A DNA stretch of 64,000 bases from positions 62,001 through 126,000 of the forward strand of contig CBDDKW010000019.1 of NCBI GenBank assembly GCA_965230425.1, given 5' to 3'. The position numbers and the translations under genes are program-made. The notes beneath the pieces were generated by a model that saw only the letters and a program-made list of their open reading frames with translations, was not told the DNA's origin and ran no database searches. Of the stretch, positions 18,343-27,988 are shown piece after piece (within the stretch, counting starts at the first letter, position 1; each line of letters opens with the position of its first letter). Source of the stretch: CBDDKW01 sp965230425. GTDB taxonomy: Bacteria > Pseudomonadota > Gammaproteobacteria > UBA1113.

Positions 18343-18825
18343 ATGGGTGAAACAGTTACACGTTCACAACGGTTAGCCGGAGTAGAACGTTTTCGTGCGG
18401 AAGAAGCTAAGGCACGTTGGACTGAATTAGCAGAAGCTGAGCAAAAACGTCAACATGCCGAATCCTTATGCTCAACCTTACAGAACCACGTTACTGAGAG
18501 CCATCAGGCAATGATTGATAGTGGTGCAGAAGGTATTGCCGGTTGGAATTTAAAAGCCCGCGGCCAATGGAAAAATGGCGTGATAGAGAAACTCAATGAT
18601 GGCCGTAAACAAGAATCACATTTAGCTACACTCTGTGGTATGCACCGCGACAAATGGATGCAAGCGAAACAAGAAGAACTCAAAGTTGCCAAAGTTAAAG
18701 CAAGCTGTGAAGCCAGTGAATTACTCGAAGCAGACCGCAAGGCTCTTAAACAGCAAGATGAAGAAACAATACAGCGGTATGTACGACAAGGCCGTGGGCC
18801 ACTAAGCCCAGGAGCTGATGGTTAA
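18343..18825 (+). CDS. fliJ: Flagellar export chaperone FliJ
   Basis: This 160-residue protein is small, highly charged and almost entirely helical, with coiled-coil character in the regions EEAKARWTELAEAEQKRQHA and EELKVAKVKASCEASELLE. Position directly after fliI with 20 nt between them, length and composition identify FliJ, the gamma-subunit-like factor that links FliI to the FlhA gate. Sequence conservation in this family is low, so the call leans on context. It is the last gene of the plus-strand fli operon. Confidence 0.82.
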   Translation: MGETVTRSQRLAGVERFRAEEAKARWTELAEAEQKRQHAESLCSTLQNHVTESHQAMIDSGAEGIAGWNLKARGQWKNGVIEKLNDGRKQESHLATLCGMHRDKWMQAKQEELKVAKVKASCEASELLEADRKALKQQDEETIQRYVRQGRGPLSPGADG

Positions 18826-18850
18826 TCTTAAGTGACATATATGGCTCTGG

Positions 18851-18894
18851 ATTGTCAGCTATTTTTTGATGCGCATCATTTTTATGATGACAAT
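18851..18894. terminator. Possible bidirectional terminator between fliJ and DUF2802 gene
   Basis: ATTGTCA (18851-18857) pairs with TGACAAT (18888-18894). Inside is a 12-bp palindrome TGATGCGCATCA (18867-18878) flanked by T-runs on both sides. The genes converge here. The stems are short, so this is tentative. Confidence 0.35.
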
Positions 18895-18949
18895 AGGTGA
18901 CAGTTGCAATCGAGGGCATAAATGACCATTTGGGAATTAAAGATTCAGA

Positions 18950-19327
18950 CTATTCAACAGCTTCTGCTGCAGTAGTACGATATTGGCCATCATGTAATGC
19001 TTGTAATAATTCAGCTTCGCCGCGGGTGAGGCTGGTATCGCGTAATACATCCTCAAGGCTGCCGCCGCTTTCGAGAATTTTCTTTGCGTAATTATAGGAG
19101 AGCTCACTATCAGGGCCGTCAATACTGACTTGGTTTTCCTGTAAGCCTTGGCGGTAAATTTCTTCCTCGAGTTTTTCAACGGTAAGTTCAAGGTGAGAGA
19201 TTGCTTGTAATAAACGTTTCTGCTGATTATTCATCAGCGTATTCTTACGTTGGATCATGATAGTGATACCAAGCACACTCAAGGTTGTCAGTAAACTAAT
19301 TGCCTGCATAAGTAGTGTTGCGTGCAT
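18950..19327 (-). CDS. DUF2802 family membrane-anchored protein
   Basis: The 125-residue product has one N-terminal membrane helix (about 5-25), a coiled-coil segment (30-60), and a C-terminal DUF2802 motif: YNYAKKILESGGSLEDVL followed by LTRGEAELLQALH. Proteins of this family are found beside fliA or chemotaxis/motility genes in Pseudomonas and relatives; their function is not established. It is the last gene of the long minus-strand operon, 10 nt after fliA. Confidence 0.8.
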   Translation of the reverse strand: MHATLLMQAISLLTTLSVLGITIMIQRKNTLMNNQQKRLLQAISHLELTVEKLEEEIYRQGLQENQVSIDGPDSELSYNYAKKILESGGSLEDVLRDTSLTRGEAELLQALHDGQYRTTAAEAVE

Positions 19328-19337
19328 TGTCTTATCC

Positions 19338-20051
19338 TTAATTTAATGAGTTGAGCATTTTTGCACGGACGCGGCTTAAGGCTTGACCATGCAATTGACT
19401 CACCCGTGATTCTGAGACACCAATGATAGTGCCGATATCTTTTAAATTCATTTCTTCAATATAATGCAGTGAAAGCACTAGGCTCTCTTTTTCTGGTAGG
19501 GCTTTTAAATGATCCATGAGCGAGTTTTTTAATTCTGCCCGATCAATTTGTTCACTGGGATTATCTTCGGTTGTTTCACTCGTCATGGTACTTTCATAAT
19601 CTTCAAAGCAAAATAATTCACAGGAGCCAGAATCCCTGAGCATAAGATGATACTGCTCCATATCGACATCAAGTTTTTTAGCCACTTCATGATCGAGCGG
19701 CATGCGGCCTAGTTCATGTTCTAATTGATGAATCGCCTGACTTACTGCACGACTGTTTTTATACACAGAACGTGGTATCCAATCACCACGGCGTATATCA
19801 TCAATAATAGCCCCACGAATACGGATACTAGCAAAGGTGGTAAAGCTACAGCCTTTGTCATAACGATAATTTTTTGCGGCTTCTAATAGTCCGATCATTC
19901 CAGCTTGCAACAAATCAGAAATTTGTACAGAGCTAGGTAAGCGACTGTGAATATGATAGGCAATTTTCTTGACTAAGTCAGAATGCTGTGCAATCACATT
20001 ATCAGTGCTAATATGCTCTGAAACCTCTGCATAGGCTGCAACGTCATTCAT
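19338..20051 (-). CDS. fliA: Flagellar sigma factor FliA (sigma28)
   Basis: FliA directs RNA polymerase to late flagellar promoters. The 237-residue protein shows region 2 (VKKIAYHIHSRLPSS, then LLQAGMIGLLEAAKNY and FTTFASIRIRGAIIDDIR), region 3 (AVSQAIHQLEHELGRMP) and region 4 (LPEKESLVLSLHYIEEMNLKDIG, then VSESRVSQLHGQAL). Matching sigma28 sites occur in this window before flgM and fliC. Its partner anti-sigma factor FlgM is encoded at 30055. The start overlaps the end of fleN by 4 nt. Confidence 0.95.
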   Translation of the reverse strand: MNDVAAYAEVSEHISTDNVIAQHSDLVKKIAYHIHSRLPSSVQISDLLQAGMIGLLEAAKNYRYDKGCSFTTFASIRIRGAIIDDIRRGDWIPRSVYKNSRAVSQAIHQLEHELGRMPLDHEVAKKLDVDMEQYHLMLRDSGSCELFCFEDYESTMTSETTEDNPSEQIDRAELKNSLMDHLKALPEKESLVLSLHYIEEMNLKDIGTIIGVSESRVSQLHGQALSRVRAKMLNSLN

Positions 20052-20938
20052 TCAACGCACCCTTCTAGCATTGCATCGTGTTGTAACAATCTCTCTAAGA
20101 AAAAGCTAATATGGCCACGGTTAGCCTTTGGTTTGGGCCATTGTTGTACTTTTTGGCTGATTTGTTTAAAGGCCATAGCGGATTTTGAATTAGGGTATAA
20201 GTCAACAACGGCCTTTTGTTGTTGAACAGCTTTACGTAGGTATTCATCATAAGGAAGAGACCCAGCAAATTGCAATGTCACATCTAAAAACCGATCAGCA
20301 GCCTTACTAATTTTATTGAATAATTCTTTGCCTTCAGAAAAGTTTTTTACCATATTAGTCAAGATATGAAACTTATCGATATTATAATTACGATTCATGA
20401 CTTTAATCAGTGCGTAAGCATCAGTAATAGAGGTAGGTTCATTACAAACAACTACAATCACTTCTTGAGAAGCCTGTGATAAACTCATCACTTGCTCCGA
20501 AATCCCAGCCGCATTATCCACAATCAATACATCCACATCGTCAGTTAAATGACTAAAAGCATGAATAATCCCAGTGGTTTCCATGGTATTGAGTTGTGCC
20601 ATTTTTTGGATACCAGAAGCTGCAGGCACAATCTTTAAATTATGTGGTCCGGCAATAATGATATCTTCTAAGTCACATTTACCTTGTAATACGTGAAATA
20701 AGTTTAATTCAGATTTTAAGCCTAAGAGTACATCAAGATTAGCTAATCCCATATCAGCATCTAAAAGCATAACTTTCTGGTTCTGTTTCGCTAGGCTAAT
20801 ACCAAGATTAACCGACACATTGGATTTCCCAACACCACCTTTACCCCCTGCGATGGAAATCACGCGCGTGGTTTTCTTACGGTGTAAATTCTTTAATCCT
20901 GCGACTTGTTCAAATGCCAAATCATCAGTCGTGAGCAT
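20048..20938 (-). CDS. fleN: Flagellar number regulator FleN/FlhG (MinD-like ATPase)
   Basis: FleN is a ParA/MinD family ATPase that restrains FleQ and limits flagellar number. The 296-residue protein has a deviant Walker A GGKGGVGKS at 31-39, Walker A' LLDADMGLANLDVLLG, and a switch region reading VDNAAGIS where DTGAGIS or DTAAGIS is common, so one Thr is replaced by Asn. An N-terminal extension precedes the ATPase core and resembles the FleQ/FlhF-interacting segment. It overlaps flhF by 14 nt and fliA by 4 nt. Confidence 0.92.
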   Translation of the reverse strand: MLTTDDLAFEQVAGLKNLHRKKTTRVISIAGGKGGVGKSNVSVNLGISLAKQNQKVMLLDADMGLANLDVLLGLKSELNLFHVLQGKCDLEDIIIAGPHNLKIVPAASGIQKMAQLNTMETTGIIHAFSHLTDDVDVLIVDNAAGISEQVMSLSQASQEVIVVVCNEPTSITDAYALIKVMNRNYNIDKFHILTNMVKNFSEGKELFNKISKAADRFLDVTLQFAGSLPYDEYLRKAVQQQKAVVDLYPNSKSAMAFKQISQKVQQWPKPKANRGHISFFLERLLQHDAMLEGCVE

Positions 20939-22130
20939 GAGCGACTCCTTGTGAAAATGTTAATGCCATTTCTTCATCTGTAGGCATGTGTTCATTACGT
21001 CTTGCCGCAGCAATGGCCCAAGTGACTAACTGGTGCGGACGTGCGACTTTTAAATCTTCAGGGACACGTTGGCCATTGCTAACATAAGCAACAGGCAAAC
21101 CATGTTTTATTAAAGCGGAGATGCAAGGGCCTAATGAAGTAGTTTCATCAAGCTTGGTGAGAATGCAGGCATTGATTTTAACCATATTAAAGGCATTGAT
21201 AGTTTCATTCAGATAACCTGTTTGCGTATTCGTAGGCATCACTAAATAAGATTTCACAGTCCGCTCAGCCTGATTAAGTAATTCTAATTTATGGTTTAAT
21301 TCCATATTGCGTGGACTCATCCCCGCAGTGTCGATCAAAATCAAGCGTTTATTTTGGAATTTTTCTAAGGCTTTATTCAATTCTTTTTCAGTAGCAATAG
21401 AAATAACGGGTATATGTAAAATACGCCCATAAATATTTAATTGCTCTCGCGCTGCAACACGATAAGTATCGGTAGTGATAAGGCCTATTTCATCAGCACT
21501 ATGGTGTAGTGCAAAGCGAGAAGCAATTTTGGCAATGGTGGTAGTTTTACCTACGCCTGTGGGGCCAATGAGTGCAGCAATACCACCATAATGTAAAAGT
21601 TCATCACCGGTGGTTTTAATATTATTGATTAAACTGTGCTGTGCTTGAGTCCATGCAGTATCTAAATTTTGTATATTGGGTAGTTGCTGACAAATGAAAC
21701 GACAGACTTCTGGATCTAAGCCTAAAGTGCTTAGGCGCTTTAATAAAGCTGTTTCGCCAGAATTTTGACGGACTTTATTATTCCACGCTAGACCTGCTAA
21801 TTGATTTTCCATTAAATCCCGTAACATGCTGATTTCATCTTGCATACTGTTCAATAAATCATCCGGTACCAAGGTCATAGCGGGTTCATCAGTTGTTTCT
21901 GATGGTGATTGTGACGCTGGTGTCAAATTTTCAGCGCTGGGTGATGGTATTTTTGGCGTTTGCTGCGCAGGTTGTTCCTGCGTGTCGGTTTCTCGGTCAG
22001 TAGCCGCCTCGATTTCAATACCACCATTCACTTTTTTGTGTGAGAAAATAATGGCATCAGGGCCCAGTGAATTACGCACAAGATTGATAGCTTGGCGCAT
22101 ACTGGGTGCAAAGAAGTGTTGTAGTTCCAT
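20925..22130 (-). CDS. flhF: Flagellar placement GTPase FlhF
   Basis: FlhF is an SRP-type GTPase that marks the cell pole for flagellum assembly. The 401-residue protein has an N-terminal B domain (1-60, including NLVRNSLGPDAIIFSHKKV), a Gln/Pro/Ser-rich linker, and an NG domain. The P-loop GPTGVGKTTT is near 189, followed by LITTDTYRVAAREQLNIYG, LILIDTAGMSPRN, and TKLDETTSLG. With fleN it implies polar flagellation. AGGGA lies upstream of the ATG. Confidence 0.94.
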   Translation of the reverse strand: MELQHFFAPSMRQAINLVRNSLGPDAIIFSHKKVNGGIEIEAATDRETDTQEQPAQQTPKIPSPSAENLTPASQSPSETTDEPAMTLVPDDLLNSMQDEISMLRDLMENQLAGLAWNNKVRQNSGETALLKRLSTLGLDPEVCRFICQQLPNIQNLDTAWTQAQHSLINNIKTTGDELLHYGGIAALIGPTGVGKTTTIAKIASRFALHHSADEIGLITTDTYRVAAREQLNIYGRILHIPVISIATEKELNKALEKFQNKRLILIDTAGMSPRNMELNHKLELLNQAERTVKSYLVMPTNTQTGYLNETINAFNMVKINACILTKLDETTSLGPCISALIKHGLPVAYVSNGQRVPEDLKVARPHQLVTWAIAAARRNEHMPTDEEMALTFSQGVAHAHD

Positions 22131-22152
22131 AAAATTTTCCCTATAAAATAGC

Positions 22153-24237
22153 TCAATTACCGATTGAGCCTACGATTTTAATTTGTTTATCGTCTGGAAT
22201 TTCCTGATACGATAAAACATGTAGACCTGGGATGCTGTGCCGTACTAAACGTGTGAGTAAGTGCCTGATTTGTGGCGATACTAAGACCACAGCACTATCA
22301 CCGGTCATATTTTGCTGCTGTTCATAGGTGGTTAAGGCCCGATGAATTTTTTCTGCTAGGCTCGGTTCTAAGCCAATGCCATTTTCAGCAGCCATCTGTA
22401 AGGACTGTTGCAATATCTGTTCCAATTCAGGTGCCAAAGTAATGACGGATAATTGATCTTTATTGCCATTGATAGCTTGGATAATCAGTCGTTTTAAAGT
22501 CACACGCACTGCAGCAGTCAATACATCAGGATCTTGGCTTTTAGGTGCCATTTCAACCAAGGTTTCAGCAATCGTACGGATGTCCACTAAGGGGATTTGT
22601 TCCGTTAACAAGTTTTGTAGCACTTTAACGATAGTGCTGAGACTTAGTGCACCCGGTGTGAGGGTTTCAACTAATTTAGGCGATATTTTGGCTAATTTAT
22701 CCAATAATTGCTGCGCTTCTTCGTGACCAAAAATTTCAGATACATGATTTTGTAGAATTTGGCTCAGATGCGTAGCAATTACTGTACTTGAATCAACAAC
22801 GGTATAACCTTGGCTTTGCGCGTATTCACGTTGTTCTGGGTTGATCCAAATTGCCTCTAGCCCAAAGGCCGGATCACGAGTAGGAGTACCATCAATTTTT
22901 GCGAAGACTTGGCCAGGGTTGATGGCCATCTCCTTGCCGAGCATGATTTCTGCTGAGCCTACATCCACGCCCATGAGTGTGATCCGATATGCACTCGGTG
23001 ATAAATCTAAATTATCACGGATATGCACTGACGGGATAAGAAACCCGAGTTCCTGTGAGAGTTTTTTGCGGACGCCTTTGATACGTGTCATTAACTGGCC
23101 ATCTTTGCTGGTATCTACCATATTAATTAAGCGATAACCAATTTCTAAACCAATAATATCTACTGGAGCAACATCATCCCAATTTAATTCGGCTGCCGGT
23201 AATGCAGCAGCCGTGTCTTCAGCAGGTTGTGCGCTGGCTATAGCTAGGGCTGCTTTTTTCTTCTTGTCAGTCATATAGGCCATACCACCAGCTAATGCAG
23301 CCAAGGATATAAAAGCAACGTGTGGCATTCCTGGAATAGCACCCATGGAGCCAATCACACCTGCAGTAATCGCAAGAGAACGAGGATTACCAAATAATTG
23401 TGACATCACTTGGCTACCCATATCTTGCTCACTGTTAACGCGGGTAACCATAATGGCTGCGGCTGTGGATAAGAGTAATGAAGGGACTTGTGCAGCAATA
23501 CCGTCACCAATGGTTAAAATAGAATAATTAACACCAGCGGCATTAAGAGACATATCAAATTGACTCACACCGATAACTAAGCCACCAATTAAGTTAATAA
23601 ACAAGACTAATAGACCAGCAATCGCATCCCCGCGTACAAATTTACTCGCACCATCCATGGCCCCGTAAAAATCAGCTTCTTGGGCGACTTCAGTACGACG
23701 GTTCTTTGCCTCCTCTTGGTCAATAATGCCGGCGTTCAAATCGGCATCGATGGCCATTTGTTTACCTGGCATTGCATCTAAAGTAAAACGTGCGCTCACT
23801 TCTGAGATACGTCCAGCACCCTTGGTGACAACAACAAAGTTAATGATCACAAGAATGGTGAAAACGACAATACCAACAGCATAGTTACCGCCAATTACTA
23901 CCTCACCAAACGATTTAATCACCTGGCCAGCCGCATCCGGACCTAGATGACCTTTTAATAAAACGACTCGTGTGGATGCTACGTTTAATGCTAAGCGTAA
24001 TAAGGTCGAGACTAATAGAATTGTTGGAAATACACTGAAATCTAAGGGTCGTGAGGAATAAATTGTTGCTAATAGTACAATCAGTGATAAAGCGATATTA
24101 AAGGTGAATAGTACGTCTAGCATAAAAGGTGGCAAGGGTAGTACCATCATTGCTAGCATCAGTACAACTAAAATAGGTGTACCAAGATTACCTTTTTTTA
24201 GATTATTGACTATTTGTGCAACGGCATCATCAGCCAT
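22153..24237 (-). CDS. flhA: Flagellar export gate protein FlhA
   Basis: FlhA forms the nonameric ring of the export gate that receives substrates and uses the proton gradient. The 694-residue protein has about eight N-terminal membrane helices (residues 20-330) with the FHIPEP signature around RISEVSARFTLDAMPGKQMA and DADLNAG, then a large cytoplasmic domain to the end. The first residue is 3 nt beyond the flhB stop, consistent with coupling. Confidence 0.95.
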   Translation of the reverse strand: MADDAVAQIVNNLKKGNLGTPILVVLMLAMMVLPLPPFMLDVLFTFNIALSLIVLLATIYSSRPLDFSVFPTILLVSTLLRLALNVASTRVVLLKGHLGPDAAGQVIKSFGEVVIGGNYAVGIVVFTILVIINFVVVTKGAGRISEVSARFTLDAMPGKQMAIDADLNAGIIDQEEAKNRRTEVAQEADFYGAMDGASKFVRGDAIAGLLVLFINLIGGLVIGVSQFDMSLNAAGVNYSILTIGDGIAAQVPSLLLSTAAAIMVTRVNSEQDMGSQVMSQLFGNPRSLAITAGVIGSMGAIPGMPHVAFISLAALAGGMAYMTDKKKKAALAIASAQPAEDTAAALPAAELNWDDVAPVDIIGLEIGYRLINMVDTSKDGQLMTRIKGVRKKLSQELGFLIPSVHIRDNLDLSPSAYRITLMGVDVGSAEIMLGKEMAINPGQVFAKIDGTPTRDPAFGLEAIWINPEQREYAQSQGYTVVDSSTVIATHLSQILQNHVSEIFGHEEAQQLLDKLAKISPKLVETLTPGALSLSTIVKVLQNLLTEQIPLVDIRTIAETLVEMAPKSQDPDVLTAAVRVTLKRLIIQAINGNKDQLSVITLAPELEQILQQSLQMAAENGIGLEPSLAEKIHRALTTYEQQQNMTGDSAVVLVSPQIRHLLTRLVRHSIPGLHVLSYQEIPDDKQIKIVGSIGN

Positions 24238-24240
24238 GAT

Positions 24241-25362
24241 TTAGATCTCCTCAGGTACAGGGATATCACCTAATGGTTTAGGTTTAGGCCCTATGCCTGT
24301 TTTAAATTGTTTAAGTTGGTAGATATAGGCAAGGACTTGAGCAACAGCCACATATAAACTACCAGGAATTTCTTGGAATAAATCCGTACTATGATAAATA
24401 GCACGGGTTAGTGCTGGAGCAGAGACAATTTCAACATTATGCTCTGTAGCAATATTACGAATTTGGAAAGCGATTAAATCAGCACCTTTAGCAACCACAG
24501 TAGGTGCGCCACCTTTCTTCAAATCATAACGCAGTGCGACGGAAAAGTGAGTTGGGTTGACGAGCACAACATCAGCAGTAGGTATTTCGCTCATCATGCG
24601 TTTTCTTGCCAGACTTTGTTGAATACTGCGAATTTTACCTTTGACTTCACCACGGACTTCTGTTTGTTTTAATTCGTCACGGATTTCTTGATGTGACATG
24701 CGTAATTTTTTCTTGTGTGACCATAATTGAAAAGGTGCATCAACAGCCGCAATAATAATCAAGGTACAACAGACAAGTAGAAATGATAACCCAAGCATAT
24801 TAATCGCATGAGGGATAGCTTCTTTGACTGGTTCATTACTGAGGTTAATAATTTGAGTCAACTCACTACGTAGTAATAAAATACCCGCAGTTAAAATTAA
24901 AATAAATTTGGCATATGATTTAATTAGCTCAACGAAGCTTTTCACTGATACCATGCGGGCTAAGCCTTTCAGGGGATTCATACGGCTAAATTTTGGCATT
25001 AATGCTTTACCGCTGAATAACCATCCACCGAGTAGATTTGGGCTAGCTAAGGCAACAACAAATAAAGCAGCAAATAAAGGTAAAACAGATAGAAAAACTT
25101 TAAATATCGTGTGACCAAAAATACTGACCATATTATAAGGATTATCCAAAAATTCACGCTGGATAGTAAAGCATGATTGCATCGCTTGTGCTAGAGCAGA
25201 AAAAATTTGGCTGCCATACATGAGCATGATCCCTGCGCCAGTTAATAGCAGTAGAGTGCTATTCAGATCTTTCGATCGGGGAACTTCGCCGTCCTCGCGA
25301 GATTTTTGCAGTCGCTTCGGGGTCGGTTCCTGAGTTTTTTCTTGACCGTCATCCTGCGCCAT
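24241..25362 (-). CDS. flhB: Flagellar export protein and specificity switch FlhB
   Basis: FlhB is the autocleaving gate component that switches export from rod/hook to filament subunits. The 373-residue protein starts with a charged N-terminus (EKTQEPTPKRLQKSREDGEV), has four membrane helices up to about 215, and carries the cleavage motif NPTH near 267-270 in VVLVNPTHFSVALRYD. Its start overlaps the last base of the fliR stop. FliK, its usual partner in switching, is not encoded in this window. Confidence 0.95.
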   Translation of the reverse strand: MAQDDGQEKTQEPTPKRLQKSREDGEVPRSKDLNSTLLLLTGAGIMLMYGSQIFSALAQAMQSCFTIQREFLDNPYNMVSIFGHTIFKVFLSVLPLFAALFVVALASPNLLGGWLFSGKALMPKFSRMNPLKGLARMVSVKSFVELIKSYAKFILILTAGILLLRSELTQIINLSNEPVKEAIPHAINMLGLSFLLVCCTLIIIAAVDAPFQLWSHKKKLRMSHQEIRDELKQTEVRGEVKGKIRSIQQSLARKRMMSEIPTADVVLVNPTHFSVALRYDLKKGGAPTVVAKGADLIAFQIRNIATEHNVEIVSAPALTRAIYHSTDLFQEIPGSLYVAVAQVLAYIYQLKQFKTGIGPKPKPLGDIPVPEEI

Positions 25363-26132
25363 TACTGCCCCTTCATCAGTGTACCAATGAGGCTAAAGCC
25401 TTGGTTAATGACATATTCTGAATGATTCATCATTCCAGAAAAACTAATATACATAACGCTTAAACCAAGTAATAAGGTCAGCGGAAAACCAATAGAAAAA
25501 ATATTCAATTGTGGTGCAGCTTTGGTCATCACTGCGAAGGTCATATTCACAACTAATAATGAGATAATCGCAGGTAGAGCAATTGAAACAGCACCAGCAA
25601 ACATTTCGCCACCAAATTTTACTAGATCGCTAATTTGAGGGTCTGTTAAGCCATGCATGCCAATAGGAATAATATTAAAACTATTGACTATGACTTGAAT
25701 CAGCATAATGTGGCCATTGAGAGATAAAAATAATAAAGTCACTGACATCAAATAAAAATGCGATATCATTGGTAGATTATCATGATTTTGAGGGTCCACT
25801 AAGGTTGCAAATCCTAACCCTGATTGCATAGCGACAATTTGCCCACCGAGTACCACCACTTGAAAGACAAATTGAAAAACTAAGCCTATAGAAATACCAA
25901 TAATAATTTGTTGGCCAATGACAATAGCGCCAGTAATAGACATAGGGTCAATTGGTGCATGTTTCGGCATTAATGGAACAGCTAAAATCGTTACTAAAAT
26001 ACCAAAATATAAGCGTACGCGTACAGGGACTAACTGCGCACCTAAAAAAGGCATAGCCATAAACATGCTTGAGATGCGGAAAAATCCCAGCATATAATTT
26101 TGCATAATTTGGTTAAAATCAAATTGTTCCAT
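25362..26132 (-). CDS. fliR: Flagellar export gate protein FliR
   Basis: FliR, with FliP and FliQ, builds the export pore in the MS-ring centre. The 256-residue hydrophobic protein has about six membrane segments and family motifs FFRISSMFMAMPFLGAQLVP and GLGFATLVDPQNH. It lies between fliQ (8 nt away) and flhB (1 nt overlap), the standard fliOPQR-flhB order. Confidence 0.93.
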   Translation of the reverse strand: MEQFDFNQIMQNYMLGFFRISSMFMAMPFLGAQLVPVRVRLYFGILVTILAVPLMPKHAPIDPMSITGAIVIGQQIIIGISIGLVFQFVFQVVVLGGQIVAMQSGLGFATLVDPQNHDNLPMISHFYLMSVTLLFLSLNGHIMLIQVIVNSFNIIPIGMHGLTDPQISDLVKFGGEMFAGAVSIALPAIISLLVVNMTFAVMTKAAPQLNIFSIGFPLTLLLGLSVMYISFSGMMNHSEYVINQGFSLIGTLMKGQ

Positions 26133-26140
26133 GATTAGAT

Positions 26141-26410
26141 TTAACCTATTAAATACGGAATTTCCATGACTAATTCCTGTGTGTATGTGGTTATCATATT
26201 AATCAACCACGGTGATAAAAAAGCGATGACACAAAGAATAACGAATAATTTTGGTAAAAAGTTTAATGTCATTTCATTGATCTGTGTGGCTGCTTGAAAT
26301 GTGGCAATGATCAAACCCACAATTAAACCAGGGATGACAATGGCTGATACGCCCATCATCACCAGAAATAAGGCATGTCTAAAGATGTCAATTACAGTTT
26401 CTGGCGTCAT
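26141..26410 (-). CDS. fliQ: Flagellar export gate protein FliQ
   Basis: This 89-residue protein has two membrane helices and starts MTPETVIDIFRHALFLVM, then GLIVGLIIATFQAATQINE, the FliQ signature. The frame is open to 26452, but family alignment and an AAGGAAG about 6 nt upstream place the start at 26410. The extra 14 codons would overlap fliP. Confidence 0.93.
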   Translation of the reverse strand: MTPETVIDIFRHALFLVMMGVSAIVIPGLIVGLIIATFQAATQINEMTLNFLPKLFVILCVIAFLSPWLINMITTYTQELVMEIPYLIG

Positions 26411-26420
26411 GTTTGCTTCC

Positions 26421-27173
26421 TTATACGGCAAAACTTGAGGCAATGGTACCAATAACTAAATCCCAACCATTGACTAAGACAAATAACATAATTTTAAAAG
26501 GCAGCGATATGACGAGAGGTGATAACATCATCATCCCCATGGACATCAAAACACTAGCTACGACTAAATCAATGACTAAGAATGGAATATATAAAATAAA
26601 ACCAATTTGAAATGCTGTTTTTAACTCACTAGTGACAAAGGATGTCATTAATACTGTCATGGGGATTTCACTAGCAGTTTGTACTGGCTGGTGATGTGAC
26701 ATTTTCATGAATAAATTAATATCATCACGGCGTGTTTGTTTCAGCATAAACGATTTAAAAGGCATAATAGCATTCTTTAAGGCTTGCTCTTCGGTGATTT
26801 GTTGATTGATATAGGGCTGTACAGCGGTGGTGTTGACTTTGCTGAGTACGGGTGACATCACAAATAAAGTAATGAGTAATGATAAGCCGATTAAAATTTG
26901 ATTCGTTGGGATATTCGGCATACCTAAAGCTTGGCGTAAAATAGCCAAGACAATAATGATGCGGGTAAAAGAAGTTGCCATCATAACTAATGCAGGCAAT
27001 AACGTCAGCAGTGTCATGGCAATGAGGATTTTTAGGCTTAAATTATAAGTGGTTGAACCATTAGGATTTGGATTAGCGGTCACGGCCACAAAGCCTGGAT
27101 TAACCGCATAAACAATGTCAGGTAAGAATAAACAAACTAATAAGGCAAAAAATACGATGGTTTGCTTTTTCAT
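26421..27173 (-). CDS. fliP: Flagellar export gate protein FliP
   Basis: FliP forms most of the export pore. The 250-residue protein has a cleavable signal sequence (1-23), then membrane helices with SFTRIIIVLAILRQALGMPNIPTNQILIGL and the ending LMLFVLVNGWDLVIGTIASSF-type segment typical of the family. The ATG overlaps the fliO stop by 4 nt. Confidence 0.95.
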   Translation of the reverse strand: MKKQTIVFFALLVCLFLPDIVYAVNPGFVAVTANPNPNGSTTYNLSLKILIAMTLLTLLPALVMMATSFTRIIIVLAILRQALGMPNIPTNQILIGLSLLITLFVMSPVLSKVNTTAVQPYINQQITEEQALKNAIMPFKSFMLKQTRRDDINLFMKMSHHQPVQTASEIPMTVLMTSFVTSELKTAFQIGFILYIPFLVIDLVVASVLMSMGMMMLSPLVISLPFKIMLFVLVNGWDLVIGTIASSFAV

Positions 27174-27595
27174 GATGACTTTCCTTGACCAAGGTATTTT
27201 TTCAACTGCTGTGAGAAGTTCATTGCTTCATTATTATCTTCACTTTGTGTAATCGGCTCATCAAAAACATGCAAAGTTCTCAGTTGGCCCGCACATGCGC
27301 CCACTAATAGCTGGGTTTCACCGGCTTGAATGAGTAAGATTTTTTCTCGTGTACCAATCGGCATGGTATATAATAATTTGATAGTGCCAGAGCTATGTTT
27401 GCCTAATAGGGTAAAGCGTTTAAGAAAATAAGTGCAAGCAAAAATAAGGATAATAATCCCTGCGAGTACAAGAAAAACTTGTGCTACTTTTCCTGCATAA
27501 GAAGCATGCTGTATGGTGCCTGGAATATTGCTACTAGCAAATGATACTGTGCTATACAAAATCAGTAATAATGACGACAGTTTTGTTTTTTGCAT
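27170..27595 (-). CDS. fliO: Flagellar biosynthesis protein FliO
   Basis: FliO is a bitopic membrane protein that helps FliP assembly. The 141-residue product has an N-terminal hydrophobic or signal segment (1-21), a membrane helix near 35-57 (VFLVLAGIIILIFACTYFL), and a small cytoplasmic domain with MPIGTREKILLIQAGETQLLVG, the family core. It is placed between fliN and fliP as expected. Confidence 0.9.
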   Translation of the reverse strand: MQKTKLSSLLLILYSTVSFASSNIPGTIQHASYAGKVAQVFLVLAGIIILIFACTYFLKRFTLLGKHSSGTIKLLYTMPIGTREKILLIQAGETQLLVGACAGQLRTLHVFDEPITQSEDNNEAMNFSQQLKKYLGQGKSS

Positions 27596-27609
27596 ACCTT
27601 ATCCCATTT

Positions 27610-27981
27610 TTAAATATTCTTCATCCGATCTGACTTACTAACAACTTCAGTCAATCGAATGCCGTATTTACCATTGACAACCACCACTTCACCTCTAGCT
27701 ACCAGTGAACCATTGACTTTAAGATCTAAAGGATCGCCTGCCGTTTTATCTAACTCAAGCACGGAGCCTTTGGAAAGTTTTAATAAGTCTTTCAACTTAA
27801 TCGTGCGACTACCCATTTCAATAGATAAATTGACGCCAATTTCCAATAAGACACCCAATTCCGCATGGGCGGCGCCATCGGAGCTCATTTCATCCGTAGT
27901 AGTGACTACACCGTCAGGGTTACCAATTTCTTGAAATTCTTCGCTAGGTTCAGCGATTGCACCGCTTTCACTTTCTGCCAT
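27610..27981 (-). CDS. fliN: Flagellar motor switch protein FliN
   Basis: FliN forms the base of the C-ring and docks FliH. The 123-residue product has an acidic, variable N-terminus (1-45) and the SpoA domain with IGVNLSIEMGSRTIKLKDLLKL, GSVLELDK and LVARGEVVVVNGKYGIRLTEV. It lies 7 nt after fliM. Confidence 0.95.
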   Translation of the reverse strand: MAESESGAIAEPSEEFQEIGNPDGVVTTTDEMSSDGAAHAELGVLLEIGVNLSIEMGSRTIKLKDLLKLSKGSVLELDKTAGDPLDLKVNGSLVARGEVVVVNGKYGIRLTEVVSKSDRMKNI

Positions 27982-27988
27982 GATTGCT